DNA from: Pinus tabuliformis
Lineage: Eukaryota; Streptophyta; Pinopsida; Pinales; Pinaceae
Reading direction: 5' to 3'
Length of the DNA stretch: 64,000 nt
Assembly: GCA_031772625.1 (NCBI GenBank)
Contig: CM062816.1
Location: forward strand, 627,990,992 to 628,054,991
Below are positions 34,341-45,906 of this stretch, piece after piece. Made by a program: the position numbers and the translations under genes. The first letter of the stretch is position 1. Every line of letters starts with the position of its first letter. Below the pieces are notes generated by a model. It was not told the origin of the DNA and ran no database searches. It worked only from the letters and a program-made list of their open reading frames with translations.

Positions 34341-37328
34341 CCCTCCCTTAATGCTCAATCTATTTACAACACCAATAGACCCGCGAAATTTTACAAATTT
34401 ATCAGGACCAAGAGGCTTGGTAAAAATATCGGCGGGCTGCTCTGTGGTGGGAACATAGTGCAACTGAACTGAGCCGTCTTCAACCAGCTGTCGAATGTAG
34501 TGGCAGTGAGTTTCCACATGCTTTGTTCGTTCATGAAAGACAGGATTCTTGGCAAGTTTGAGCACTCCCTGATTATCACAAAACAAAGAAGTAGGCCCTG
34601 TCTGAAAAACATGCATATCTGCAAGCATACGACGAAGCCAAACTGCCTCACAGGCGGCCTTAACTGCTCCCCGATACTCTGCTTCTGTTGAGGAGAGAGC
34701 CACTACCTGTTGCTTCTTACTAGTCCAAGTAACAGCTCCAGATCCTAGACTAAACACATACCCAGCTATAGATTTACGGTCATCAACCGAACCGGCCCAG
34801 TCAGAGTCAGTGTAGCCACTGAGAACAGGAGTGGAGCTGTGAGTATATAAGAGGCCATAATCAGAAGTACCACGCACATATCGTAGCACCCGCTTTGCTG
34901 CTATCCAATGATCAGCTTTAGGAGCTGACATAAAGCGAGAAATGTAGCTTACTGCAAAACTGATGTCAGGTCTGGTAGCAGTAAGATAGATGAGACTGCC
35001 CACTAATTGCCTGAATAAAGTTTCATCCACAAGAGGAGAGGATGACTGTGCTGAAAGTTTGAGCCCTGGTTCCATAGGAGTCGTGGCCGGTTTGCAATCC
35101 TGCATTCTGAACCTTTCCACAAGATTTTTGGCATACTTGGACTGAGAAAGAAAGATCTGATTTTCAGTCTGCCACACTTCAACCCCCAGACAGTAATGAA
35201 GAAGTCCCAAGTCTGTCATCTCAAAAGTTCTGCATAGATCTTGTTTGATCCCATGGATCAAATGTGCAGAGCTGCCAGTAATGATAAGATCATCCACATA
35301 GACAACTACAAACAAGATATCATCATCAGTATGCTTGATATACAGGTTTGCATCAGATGGACTCCGCTGAAAACCCTGATCTGTCAGATACTGATCAATT
35401 TTTATGTACCAAGCCCGAGGAGCTTGTTTCAATCCATAGATTGCTTTAACTAACCGACACACTTTCTGTTCTTGACCAGCAACCTTGAATCCTGGAGGCT
35501 GCGTCATGTAGACTTCTTCTTGGAGATCACCATTTAGGAAAGCACTTTTTACATCCATCTGATGAACTTTCCAATTGAACTGAGCTGCTAGGGCAAGCAC
35601 CAGCCTGATAGTACTCATCTTGGCTGTAGGAGCAAAAGTCTCCTCATAGTCGATGCCTTCCTGCTGTGAAAATCCTCGAGCCACAAGCCGAGCTTTATAC
35701 TTGTCTAAGGTTCCATCAGCTTTGTATTTGACTTTATACACCCATTTGCAGCCTATGGGTTTTTTGTCTGCAGGAAGATCAGAAAGAGTCCATGTGTGAT
35801 TCTTCTGAAGACTCTGAAATTCTGCTTCCATAGCCTGTTCCCACTCAGATATACCCTTAGCTTCTGAATATGTTTGAGGCTCAAAAGTACTGTGAAGGTT
35901 AGCCATAAGAGCAAAATTGACTGTAGACTGTTGTCTGTTCTTATGCCTAGAAGTTCTACCTTCAAGGAGCTCATCATCCCGGAGATCACCTATGGTTTTA
36001 GCCCACCATTTTGGCCGAAGAGAAGAAGAACCAATATCAGGATTAGAGGGACCAATATCAGGAGGAAGAGAAGCAGGCTCAAGAGCAATAGGGACAGCAA
36101 GAGGGGGATTAGCTTCTGGAGGAAGCTCAGATAGAGTAGTATCAAATCTTGATGCTACATCATCCCTCCCATCAGATGGACTGACTGGAAGAAGAACACT
36201 GTGAGGCGAATCCTCAGAACGCTGCTCAGAAGAAGAAGACTGAAAGAATCCTCTGTCTTCATCAAATACTACATCTCGACTGAAGCTAAGTCGACCAGTG
36301 GCTATATCTATCAGCCGATAAGCCTTGTGATGATCACTGTAACCTGTCATCATGAGTTTCTGACTTTTGGAATCCAACTTAGATCGCTTAGCAGATGGAA
36401 TCCAAACATATGCAACTGAGCCAAAAACTTTGAGATGACTGATCTTAGGCTTACGACCAGACCACACTTCTTCAGGAGTCTTCCCTTTAACAGCTTGAGT
36501 AGGGGATCGGTTAAGAAGGTAAACAGCAGTAAATACTGCTTCAGCCCAAAATTTGTTTGGAACACTCCGGTGTTGTAACATGGAACGAGCCATTTCAACA
36601 ACCGTGCGATTGCGACGCTCGACAACACTGTTCTGCTGGGGAGTGTAAGGTGTGGTGAATTGACGTTTGATGCCATGAATATCACAGAAGTTGGCAAAAG
36701 CTGAAGAACAAAATTCCCCCCCATTGTCGGTCCTAAGGGTCATGATATTACAACCAGATTCGTTTTCAACTAAAGTTTTAAACTTCTGAAAGGTACTAAG
36801 AGCATCAGATTTATTTTTTAAAAAATACACCCACATCTTTCGACTGAAGTCATCTACAATAAGTAAGAAGTATTTGCAAGCAGTTATAGAAGCTGTATTC
36901 ATAGGACCACAAATATCAGCATGAAGTAACTGAAGTACCTGGGATGCGCGCCAAGATTCTCCAGTTTTGAATGACGACCGATGTTGCTTTCCCGCTTGAC
37001 AGGCGCTGCATACCCCCAACTGCTGAGTCTGAATATCAGGTAATCCTGACACAAGTCCCTCCCGAGAGAGCTGAGAGAGATACTGCATATTGAGATGCCC
37101 ATATCGCTGATGCCATAGAGTACTGATGGGAGAGACACGAGCTGCTAGTGCCACTTCTGGAAAGTCACCGGTGTCAAGTAGCCTGTATAGACCATGGTCC
37201 TCGAGGCCAGTAGCAACTGTCAGACTGGTTTCCCTGTCAATGATGGAACACTTGTGTGCACTGAACACAACATCAAGCTGAGGAGAATTCCTCATAATCT
37301 GACTGACAGAGAGCAGATTAATCTCCAT
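34338..37328 (-). CDS. Copia F pol: integrase, reverse transcriptase, RNase H
   Basis: A single 997-codon frame. The pre-integrase zinc region (LWHQRYGHLNMQYL...CSACQAGKQH) covers residues 70-120. The integrase core (LLHADICGPM, LRTDNGGEF, VVERRNRT) covers about 130-250. A Ser/Pro-rich linker spans about 370-480. RT (KWVYKVKYKADG, QMDVKSAFLNG, LKQAPRAWY, VVYVDDLIITG) covers about 510-760. RNase H (DSDWAGSVDDRKS, LSSTEAEYRG, CDNQGVLKLAK) fills the end. These enzymes copy and insert the element. The length is as expected for this part of Copia pol. Confidence 0.95.
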
Positions 37329-37348
37329 ACCAGGAACATAGTATACAT

Positions 37349-38441
37349 TTAGAAATATGAGCGTGCGTCCACCAGACTGAATTTGAACTGTACCCCTGCC
37401 AGCAACAGTGTACTTTTCACCTCCACCAAATACAACTGAATCACTGAAAGGTGAAAAGTCAATAAACTAGTCACGCCTGTGAGAGAAGTGGAGTGATGCA
37501 CCAAAATCAATGTACCATGCAGAGGAAGGAACATGTTTTGAAGACCTTTTAGCCATAAAGGCGTAAAAGGCAGAATCTGTCTGCTCGGAATGTTCTGCAA
37601 CATTCGCTGTCTGATGTGACCCTCCCTGTTTCTTTTGTTCAGCAGCAATCCTTTGCCTGCAGTCTTTCTTCATGTGACCGAACTTGTGACAGTAATTACA
37701 CTGTACACTTTTCTTCCTGTTAGGATCAAAAGACTGAGATGATCCTCTCTGCTGAAAAGACTGAGAGGACTGATATTTTGCAGCAAATGCATTTTCCAAG
37801 GGTACTGATGAAGTACCACTACCAAACTGCTGTTTCCACCTATCTTGCTGCAGAAGTTTGGTACATAAATCTGAAAACTTCAGATCAACATTTGTGGTTG
37901 TAATGTTGAGTGTTTCAATGAAGTGTTCATAAGATTTTGGTAGACTCTTCAGGGTAATGACTACCATATCTTCTTCCTCCATGGTCCGACCAATGGCGTC
38001 GAGCTGATCTCGAATGTCTTTAATTTTGTTGAGATGTTCCTATAAAGACATATGTTCATCCATCATGATGGAGAACAACTGATTTTTGAGAAAAAAAGCT
38101 CTGCTTTTATCAGATGTCTCATGCAATTCTTTCAACTGTTGCCAGATTTCAGCAGCTGTCTTGCCAGAAGGGATCTGTGGTAACTGATCATCAGCGACAG
38201 AGAGCTTGAGAAGCATAACAGCCTCTCGATTTCGATCATCAAATTTATCTTGATCGGTCCCGGCTGTACCTGGACGAAGCTCTTTGCCCAAAATGAGTTG
38301 ATCAAGACGCCTGTACTCAAAAATAGTCAGCAGTGTTTGTTTCCAAATGTTATAGTTGCTGCCATTAAACCGTTGATTTCCTTCTAACATCAGATTGGTA
38401 AGTGTGGCCATTTTCACAAAGAGAATACAAAAGTATGACAC
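37349..38441 (-). CDS. Copia F gag and protease part
   Basis: The gag starts near 38410 (MATLTNLMLEGNQRFNGSNY) with a typical Copia gag core (EIWQQLKELHE). A CCHC knuckle, CNYCHKFGHMKKDC, lies near 37700-37659, and the protease site (AWYIDFGASLHF) near 37520. About two or three interruptions separate this from one continuous polyprotein, so this copy counts as slightly broken. Confidence 0.85.
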
Positions 38442-39833
38442 ACAAGAACAATGTAGCTGACTGCTTTAAAGAACAGACTTTCTCCTGTCTAAAACAATAG
38501 TTATACTGCTAATACAGTTATGAGAATACAGTTTTTCCACAAGAGAATGCCGGTCTACCATAAGAGTATACTGATGCAATAATCAGATGTCACAGGTCTG
38601 AGTTTGTAATGAACACGGTCAGGATCACAAAAACATTCCGCTGATTGGTAACACACTGCCGGCAACCAGAACCACAAATACAGCAAATACAAATTTTGAA
38701 CAAATGGACCCACATGTGCTGTCTCAGGTTCACGCTTCTGCTGAATGGTAACCCACTGCCAGCAAACACCACTGATATATACGTCTCAGGTATCGGTCAT
38801 ATGTTTGAAAAATGGACCACGTGAACCATATAAAACTCGTGGTGAATATAAGAGTATACTGATGCAACCACAGGTGAATATAACCACGAATTTTATAACA
38901 CGCGAATGACAAAGAATTTATCACGCGTATGAGTTTTATAATCACGGGCTTGACTGTATGACAGAGAATATATCACGGGCTTGACTTTATAACAGAGAAT
39001 ATATCACGGGCTTGACTTTATAAATCCACAGGTTATAATGAATGACGATTGCAAAATATAACAGCGATTGCAAAATATAACGGTGACAATGAACCACGGG
39101 TTTCAGATCCACGTGGTTTGACTTATAAATCCACAGGCGCTTGCAAAAGACACATGATGCGTGATATATATATAGAGCCACGGGTACTTTATAAATCCAC
39201 GGGTTTCAGATCCACGTGGTTTGACTTATAAATCCACGGACGCTTGCAAAATACACAGGATGCGTGATATATAATGAATACACAGGTTGCGTGATATATA
39301 TATAGAGCCGGGTTTCAAATGAATGTCACGGGATGCAAAATGTATTGCCACGGATACATAAGCCACAAGTTTGACAGCGTTTAACAGCAAAAAAAATTGA
39401 CAGATGCTCGCAGATCGATTTTCAAAACACAACTCCGATTTTCAAACAAACAAATGAGTTTTGAAAGTAGAACACCTGGATCACGAATGCTGAGAAATTC
39501 CACGGTGTGGTCGAGTAGCCGCCAGGTGAAGAAGAAGATAGCCGGATCCGTGATTCCAAGCAGAACTGACCAGCCAAAAAAAAATCCCGCTTCCACGAAA
39601 ACAGTCACCGCCACAAAGTTATTTCTTTAATAAAATGATCATGCAAGAGAAGAATCCATTTCTGTATCGAGATGGACGACTGTAAGCTTTTATCACAGCG
39701 AGCAAAGCCGAGGCTAAGACTCAGTGAAGGCTGCCTGGCTTACAGAGGGCTCGACCTTAGAAAGGACTCAAGAGATTACGATGCAAAGAGAATTACTGTT
39801 CAAGAAGAATCTCTTAACCTTGCTCTGATACCA
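38442..39833 (-). other. Leader of Copia F with internal repeats and primer site
   Basis: About 1.4 kb of non-coding DNA lies between primer site (TGGTATCAGAGC, 39833-39822) and gag. A block of about 75 bp (GTTTCAGATCCACGTGG...TGCGTGATATATA) occurs at about 39098-39172 and 39201-39275. Shorter pieces (ATCACGGGCTTGACTTTATA, GCGTGATATATATATAGAGCC) recur between 38940 and 39320. The leader is long for a Copia element. Confidence 0.75.
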
Positions 39834-40028
39834 TAAAAGAATGTTCAATGAATTAATTCACATGGAGTGAACAGCTCAATGATAATACAAAGATATTTAC
39901 AAGAATAGAAACATCAGGTTTCTATGTAGAATATCGAACAAAACAGTTTCATCTAAGAAACTGCTAAAAGAATAAGAATAGAAACATCTAAAAGACTGAG
40001 CATTACTAAATAGAGATATATTCTAATA
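39834..40028 (-). repeat. 5' LTR of Copia F (195 bp)
   Basis: Identical to the 3' LTR except for one base. The primer-binding site adjoins directly on the left. The right flank is TAAAC. Confidence 0.95.
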
Positions 40029-40352
40029 TAAACAAGACAATCCCTTCTCTCAACTACTCAACCTTCCTTCTTCTCACCCAAATCAACCCTCCTCTCTAAC
40101 TCGATGTGATCTCTAATGTGTGCTTCACCGTCTCATTCTAGGAATTTATAATTTCTCTCATAGCCCTATTTTCTCCTTGAGATCTTCAAAGAAAAGATCA
40201 AAGGCCAAAATTTAATCTTATCACTTTCTTTGAATTTGTTAAATGGAAATATTAATTCCAAAATTATAAACTTTAGAAATATGAGTTACCAAGGCAATAA
40301 TATCTAATTAAATTAATTATCATGCTTTTCCTAAGTTTGGACTTTTAGGAAG
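40029..40352 (-). repeat. LTR of Copia G, part 2 (middle)
   Basis: This segment lies between the F and H insertions. Each end carries one copy of a target duplication: TAAAC (40029-40033) for F, GGAAG (40348-40352) for H. It is T-rich on the minus strand with no coding potential. Confidence 0.7.
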
Positions 40353-40806
40353 TGTAGGAATTTACAGGGTAAGTTCCTCAGAAAGAACACCAAAAGGACA
40401 CCGTTCACAACCAGATCACAGATCAATACACCAGTATTTTTGACGTGGTTAAAACCCTCAAAGAGGGAAACAGTCCACGGCCTGCGCCAACGTGGCTACT
40501 ACAGGCAATTTATTAATCAAAGAATGAAAATTTACATAAGCTTCTCTCATGCACGGATTACCCGAACAATGACCCTCCATGCGCTTTAAATAGAACTCAT
40601 GGACCAATCGGGTGTCAAGCCACGGATCAAGTGTCGGTAATACCGAGGAGAGAGTGAACCGTCGGATCACTACATATCGTGACTGTCGGATTGTAAGTTA
40701 CAAAATGTACAACGGTAAAGAAACACACTTTACCTAACTCTATACCTAACTCTATACTAGACCAAGTTGAACTTAACTATTTCCTATGTGTCGGAATATC
40801 CTAACA
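40353..40806 (-). repeat. 3' LTR of Copia H (454 bp)
   Basis: TGTAGGAATTTACAGG at the left and ATATCCTAACA at the right (plus strand). It borders the polypurine tract at 40807. Confidence 0.95.
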
Positions 40807-40887
40807 TCCCCCCTTAAGAACAACTTGGGATAGGATTGAAGGATTTACAAATATGACACAATAGGAAAAGGAAGGAGGCACTAGAGC

Positions 40888-43800
40888 CTATTCCCCCTTA
40901 GTGACAACTTCCTGAACTCCAAGCATATATCGAAGTTTAGTGAACTTCGCCTCTGTGAGAGCCTTTGTGAAGATGTCTGCAACCTGATCATCTGTTGAAC
41001 AATATTGCACTTCAAGAACATGGTCATGAATGAGCTTTCTGATGAAGTGCATGTGTAGTTCAATGTGTTTACTGCGCTGATGCTGGACTGGATCTTTGCA
41101 TAGCTGAATGGCACTTTGATTATCACACCAAAGTGTGGTTGGATGCTGCTGCTCAAAGCCAAACTCTGATAGGATCTGACGAAGCCACAAGGCTTCCTTA
41201 CTAGCTTCCACGGCACCACGATACTCTGCTTCTGCTGACGAAAGAGAAATGGCAGCCTGTTTCTTACAAGCCCATGTAATAGGTCCTGAACCAAGAGTGA
41301 AGACATAACCGGCAGTAGACTTCCGATCATCAGGGTCACCAGCCCAATCAGAATCAGTGAAACCAACTAATAGAGGAGCTGCTTTGGCACTGTAATGAAT
41401 CCCAAACTGTACTGTACCTCGAACATAACGAAGTATTCTTTTGGCTGCTTTCCAATGACTTTCACGGGGGTTTTGCATAAAACGAGCAACAAGGCCAACA
41501 ACAAAGGAAAGATCAGGACGAGTATGGGTTAAATACAAGAGTTTTCCTACAAGTTGACGGTATAAGGTAGCATCAACTTCAGGAGAAGTACAAGAGACTG
41601 AAAGTTTGACTCCAGACTGAAAGGGAGAAGGGGCTGGCTTACAGTCTTCCATGTGAAAATGACGAAGAATATCACAAGCATACTTGGACTGGGAAAGGGA
41701 AATACCCTCCTTGGATTGCAAGACTTGAAGACCGAGAAAATAGTGTAAGTGTCCTAAGTCTGTCATTTCAAATTTCTTTTTAAGGCTGGACTTCACATGG
41801 TTTATAAGGTTGGGATCACTACCAGTAAGAATAAGATCATCAACATAAAGAACAAGGATGATAAGAGAGTTGCCCACTTTCTTGGTGTAGACAGTATTGT
41901 CAGAATAACACCTAGAAAAGCCAGATTCTAAAAGAAAGCTATCCATTTTGGCATACCAAGCCCGAGGAGCTTGCTTGAGACCATAAAGGGATTTCTTAAG
42001 TCGACATACAAGGCTGGAGTCTGTTTGGATGAAGCCAATGGGTTGTTCCATATAGATTTCTTCATGCAAGTCCCCATGCAAGAAGGCAGATTTAACATCC
42101 ATCTGATGGACTTCCCATTTTAAAGAGGCAGCAAGGGAAAGAACAAGGCAGATAGAGTTCATTTTGGCAACAGGGGAGAAGGTTTCAGTGTAGTCAATGC
42201 CTTCAACCTGTGAAAAGCCCTTAGCAACAAGACGAGCTTTATGTTTATCAACTTTCCCATCTGGTCCATACTTGGTTCTGTAAACCCATTTACATCTAAC
42301 AAGTTTGCGTCCCTTTGGTAGAGGAACAAGATCCCATGTATCATTTGCCAACAATGAATGATATTCTTCATTCATAGCTGCTTCCCAATGTGGATGGCCT
42401 GAAGCTTCTGCAAAAGTGTCAGGATCATGATTTACTGGAGCTTGAGCCAGTAAAGAAGAGGCTCTTTCAAACTGAGAACGTGTACGTCGCTGATCTGTAG
42501 GATCACCGGCAAGATCACCTGCTGCATCCCGAGTAGCACGGACCCATCTTGGAAGTTGAGGATCCTGAGAAGGTGGGGGAGGATTATCATCCTCACTTTC
42601 ATCATCTGAAGAAGAAATGTTTTCAAAAGTAGAAGAGATAGGAAGAGGTGGCACATCCGCCGGACTAGGCTCGCAGGCCGATTTATTTTCATCAAATTTT
42701 ACATCTCTTCTAATGATAACATTTTTGGACTTAAATGGAATAAGTCTATAACCTTTTACATCTTCAGAATATCCAACAAAAGTACATTTCTCACTCTTAG
42801 GTTCTAAAGCTTTATGCTTTTCATCTGGAATATGGGCCCATGCTTCACTTCCAAAAACACGAAAGTGACTTACATCTGGTTTAATGGAACTCCAAGCTTC
42901 TTCTGGAGTGATATTCTTTAGAACCTTAGTAGGAGTGCGATTGATTATATAATTTGCACAATTAATTGCTTCGGCCCAAAAACTAAGACTGAGTCCTTTA
43001 GATTGCAGCATACAATTAGCCATTTCCTTTAAGGTGCGATTTTTCCTTTCAGCTACACCATTTTGTTGTGGAGTGTATGGAACAATATGTTGCATTTGAA
43101 TTCCATTTTCGGTGCAAAAGTTGATGAATGTGTTTTTAACATATTCTCCACCATTATCAGTTCTTAGCTTAAGAATTTGATGTCCAGATTGTTTTTCAAC
43201 AAAGGCTTTGAAGGCCAAAAATGTGTTAAATACTTCGCTCTTGAGTTTTAAGAAGTATACCCAAGTGCGTCTGGAGAAATCATCAATGAAAGTTAAGAAA
43301 TACTTGCAGCCAGAGAATGAAGCAACAGGAAGTGGACCACATAAATCACTGTGCACAAGCTGTAAAGGGGCTGAGGCGTGCCAAGAGGCACGTTTGTCAA
43401 AACTGTCCCGATGATGTTTTCCGAGTACACATCCGGAACAAACACCATCTCTGCAAGATACCATAGGAAGACCTGTCACCATATTTTCTTTACATAGATG
43501 CTGAAGGGAGCGATAGTTTAAGTGACCAAATTGCTCATGCCAAAGTTTGCTCACTTCATCATTATGAGCAACAAATACTGAGGGAAGATTTGATGACCCA
43601 AAGTTGTGAAACTTATACAACCTTGTGGAATCATCAGCAATACCAGTAGCTAGAATCTGTTTAGGATCTCTTAGATCCTTGATTACAACATCATGAGGTG
43701 AAAATTCAACAATTTTACCTTCACCTGAATGAGTTATCTGATATACAGATAGAAGGTTGTAGGATAAGGTTGGAACACATAATACATCATTAAACTGACC

Positions 43801-44769
43801 ATTGTCTAGATGAACAGTTCCAGTCCCTACAACATTAAGAGATCTATCATCACCAACATATATATTTTTGGTGTTACAATCATTTAAAGAAGAAAACATG
43901 GCTTGGTTTTTGGCCATGTGATAAGAGGCTCCAGAATCAATGAGCCACTCATGAGAAGGAGAAGAAGAAGATACATTTAATGCATAACCAGACTGAGATG
44001 ATTGACAACGACATGCAGAAAGTGCCATTCCGGAAGTTGAAGTTGAAGTATGCTCCACATGGATGTTATGTTTCTTCATTGCGGCTTCCAAGGCTTCCAT
44101 CTTCTTAAAGCATTTGGATTCTAAGTGGCCATCTCGATTACAAAAGTTACAATGTCTATCAGTCTTCTTCCATTTGTTTTTATTGGTCTTATCATTTTGC
44201 TGAAATGATCTTTCATTTTGAGGCTGAGTTTGCTTAGGACCCTTGTTTGGTTTAGGACCATTCTTTTTAGGATATGACTTCTTAGGATTCTTTGAATTTG
44301 GTTGCTGCTGGGCGGCTAACGCTTTCTTGGAAGAGTTTCCAAGATTAAGAAGACCAAGGTGTAAGAGTTTTTCTTGTTCTCTTATTAAGGAATCACAAAA
44401 GGAGTCAAAGGAAGGGGCCTTGTAGTCTTTTCCTTGACAAATGAAAGCTTCCCTTGTAGAATGGAAAGTGGAAACAAATACAGAGTAGGTTGGTCCCAAC
44501 TTAGTAAGGATGGAATAAATAAGGTTACTATCTTCTTTCTTAACCTTAACACCTTCCAAGAGATATTTAAGGGTCTTGAATTTGGACAAGAAATCTTCAA
44601 TGCAAGAAAAATTATTAGGATCCAAAGTAAGCAACTCATTTTCAAGTTGATGGGCTCTAATTTCATTTTTAATCCCAAAAACTTTAGTGATTTTTTCCAA
44701 TGCTTCATGAGGAGTCTCAAGTTCTACAATATGGAATCTAAGATCAGGAGAAATAGACATCCCTATCAA
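40888..44769 (-). CDS. Copia H gag-pol polyprotein (1293 codons)
   Basis: One open frame runs from gag to RNase H. Central gag (HEALEKITKVFGIKNE) covers residues 30-130. The CCHC knuckle (CNFCNRDGHLESKC) is near 208. The protease site (WLIDSGASYHMA) is near 275. The pre-integrase zinc region (LWHEQFGHLNYRSL...CSGCVLGKHH) spans about 405-455. The integrase core (LVHSDLCGPL, LRTDNGGEY, VAERKNRT) spans about 460-590. An acidic, Pro-rich linker spans about 690-770. RT (KWVYRTKYGPDG, QMDVKSAFLHG, LKQAPRAWY, VLYVDDLILTG) spans about 810-1060, and RNase H (DSDWAGDPDDRKS, LSSAEAEYRG, CDNQSAIQL) about 1120-1270. Copia elements encode one polyprotein that its protease cuts. Confidence 0.95.
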   Translation of the reverse strand: MIGMSISPDLRFHIVELETPHEALEKITKVFGIKNEIRAHQLENELLTLDPNNFSCIEDFLSKFKTLKYLLEGVKVKKEDSNLIYSILTKLGPTYSVFVSTFHSTREAFICQGKDYKAPSFDSFCDSLIREQEKLLHLGLLNLGNSSKKALAAQQQPNSKNPKKSYPKKNGPKPNKGPKQTQPQNERSFQQNDKTNKNKWKKTDRHCNFCNRDGHLESKCFKKMEALEAAMKKHNIHVEHTSTSTSGMALSACRCQSSQSGYALNVSSSSPSHEWLIDSGASYHMAKNQAMFSSLNDCNTKNIYVGDDRSLNVVGTGTVHLDNGQFNDVLCVPTLSYNLLSVYQITHSGEGKIVEFSPHDVVIKDLRDPKQILATGIADDSTRLYKFHNFGSSNLPSVFVAHNDEVSKLWHEQFGHLNYRSLQHLCKENMVTGLPMVSCRDGVCSGCVLGKHHRDSFDKRASWHASAPLQLVHSDLCGPLPVASFSGCKYFLTFIDDFSRRTWVYFLKLKSEVFNTFLAFKAFVEKQSGHQILKLRTDNGGEYVKNTFINFCTENGIQMQHIVPYTPQQNGVAERKNRTLKEMANCMLQSKGLSLSFWAEAINCANYIINRTPTKVLKNITPEEAWSSIKPDVSHFRVFGSEAWAHIPDEKHKALEPKSEKCTFVGYSEDVKGYRLIPFKSKNVIIRRDVKFDENKSACEPSPADVPPLPISSTFENISSSDDESEDDNPPPPSQDPQLPRWVRATRDAAGDLAGDPTDQRRTRSQFERASSLLAQAPVNHDPDTFAEASGHPHWEAAMNEEYHSLLANDTWDLVPLPKGRKLVRCKWVYRTKYGPDGKVDKHKARLVAKGFSQVEGIDYTETFSPVAKMNSICLVLSLAASLKWEVHQMDVKSAFLHGDLHEEIYMEQPIGFIQTDSSLVCRLKKSLYGLKQAPRAWYAKMDSFLLESGFSRCYSDNTVYTKKVGNSLIILVLYVDDLILTGSDPNLINHVKSSLKKKFEMTDLGHLHYFLGLQVLQSKEGISLSQSKYACDILRHFHMEDCKPAPSPFQSGVKLSVSCTSPEVDATLYRQLVGKLLYLTHTRPDLSFVVGLVARFMQNPRESHWKAAKRILRYVRGTVQFGIHYSAKAAPLLVGFTDSDWAGDPDDRKSTAGYVFTLGSGPITWACKKQAAISLSSAEAEYRGAVEASKEALWLRQILSEFGFEQQHPTTLWCDNQSAIQLCKDPVQHQRSKHIELHMHFIRKLIHDHVLEVQYCSTDDQVADIFTKALTEAKFTKLRYMLGVQEVVTKGE

Positions 44770-44960
44770 ACCACGTGCTTGATCTTGTCTATTTTCCCAT
44801 TTTGCAGCCTTGTCTTCATCTTTTGGTTTCTTCTCTTGGTCTGTGGCTATTCTGTAGAGACCTTTACTTCTAACTTTTAAGTAAATCTTCCATGTAGGCT
44901 ATCCATTGGAAGTAGTTAGTGCTGTCAAGAATGACTTGGCATGGACTTTTCATTTTAAAA
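44770..44960 (-). CDS. N-terminal gag segment of Copia H
   Basis: The minus strand from about 44957 reads MKSPCQVILDSTNYFQWIAY, the usual Copia gag opening with its conserved NY..W. It lies just upstream of the long frame, so H has about one interruption in gag. Confidence 0.7.
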
Positions 44961-45150
44961 AAAAAAAAACTGAAGCTGAAGATGCTGAAAGTAAGTGTTC
45001 CAATGGATAGATCTCGAAAAATTAGGCTGTTTTAAAAAAAACAGCTCTGAAAAAGGCTTCCGGATGAAGAAGTTATGGCTTTTTGAAAAAAATTTGTTGA
45101 AGTTGCCGGCAAAGTGCGCGAATGTGCGGGAATGAAAAAATCCGCCCCCA

Positions 45151-45220
45151 CAAAATGGAGACTTGAACCCAAGACCTCTACTCTCTTAAAATAGCTTTGA
45201 ACCAATTGATCTATACAAAA
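45151..45220 (-). ncRNA. tRNA-like (SINE-like) stretch in the H leader
   Basis: On the minus strand there is an A-box-like TAGATCAATTGG and, about 40 bases on, a B-box-like GGTTCAAGTC. Between them lies a 5-bp stem (CTATT/AGTAG) around a 7-nt loop TTAAGAG. Box order and spacing fit RNA polymerase III promoters of tRNAs and tRNA-derived SINEs. The arms do not pair well, so this is not a working tRNA. A SINE or tRNA fragment captured by the element is likeliest. Confidence 0.45.
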
Positions 45221-45225
45221 AAATT

Positions 45226-45256
<31 letters not shown>

Positions 45257-45257
45257 G
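45226..45257 (+). repeat. GA microsatellite followed by a 12-G run
   Basis: About ten GA repeats (45226-45245) are followed by twelve G (45246-45257), directly beside the tRNA-like stretch. Confidence 0.9.
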
Positions 45258-45906
45258 AGCCTTGGTTTGCGTGCTTGCCTTGAGAAAGCTCTTTTTCCCT
45301 ACAAAACACAAAACACAAAACCCAACACGAATATGCAAAGAAAAACGAACCTTGCGGCTCGAAGTTAGCTTTAGCCAAAAAACTAGATATTTTAAAAAAA
45401 TGAACCTTGCGGCTCAAAGTTAGCTTTAGCCGAAAAACTAAATATTTTTCTCAATGTTTCTGATTTTCCGAGATCACACTAAGGTGCAGGGAAAAGAGCA
45501 TACGCATGAGAAAAATCCTTTCTTTCTGTTTCTGATTTGCCCAGATCGCACAGAGTCGCAGGGCAAAGAGCATACGCAGAAATGAAAGGTATAGATCCGG
45601 TTAAAAAAAAGGGCTAAATAAACCGAAACCGAAACCGAAATAAGCAGAGAGAAAATAACAGTAAACTGCAAAAACACTGTATACCTCCCGATCTGAAAAA
45701 TGACGCAGCTAGGGCTACCGGAAACCTTTTCGCGTGAAACGAAAGGGGTTCCTCACTGGAACAGATGCTCCGAACGCAATAGAGCAGTCCTCTCGGCCCG
45801 AAAGCAGTCAGAAACAGCAGATCTAGGAAATGACAGCCGCATGCAGTTCTACCGGCTTCAGATTTGGATCACCAACGGACGCGGCCCTCAAATAGCTCTG
45901 ATACCA

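Larger units (their letters stand above)
34146..40028 (-). mobile_element. Copia element F, young and nearly whole
   Basis: The 195-bp LTRs differ at one base in 195, so insertion was recent. The target duplication is TAAAC (34141-34145 and 40029-40033). The primer site (39833-39822), leader, gag, protease, integrase, RT, RNase H and polypurine tract (34350-34341) are all present in the standard order. It looks almost complete, with about two to three interruptions in the gag-protease part. It lies inside the LTR of element G. Confidence 0.95.
44961..45906 (-). other. Leader of Copia H
   Basis: This is non-coding DNA from primer site (TGGTATCAGAGC, 45906-45895) to gag. It includes a tRNA-like stretch (45151-45220), a GA microsatellite with a G run (45226-45257) and a repeated 40-bp block (AACCTTGCGGCTC-AAGTTAGCTTTAGCC) at 45351-45378 and 45403-45431. 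Confidence 0.7.
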
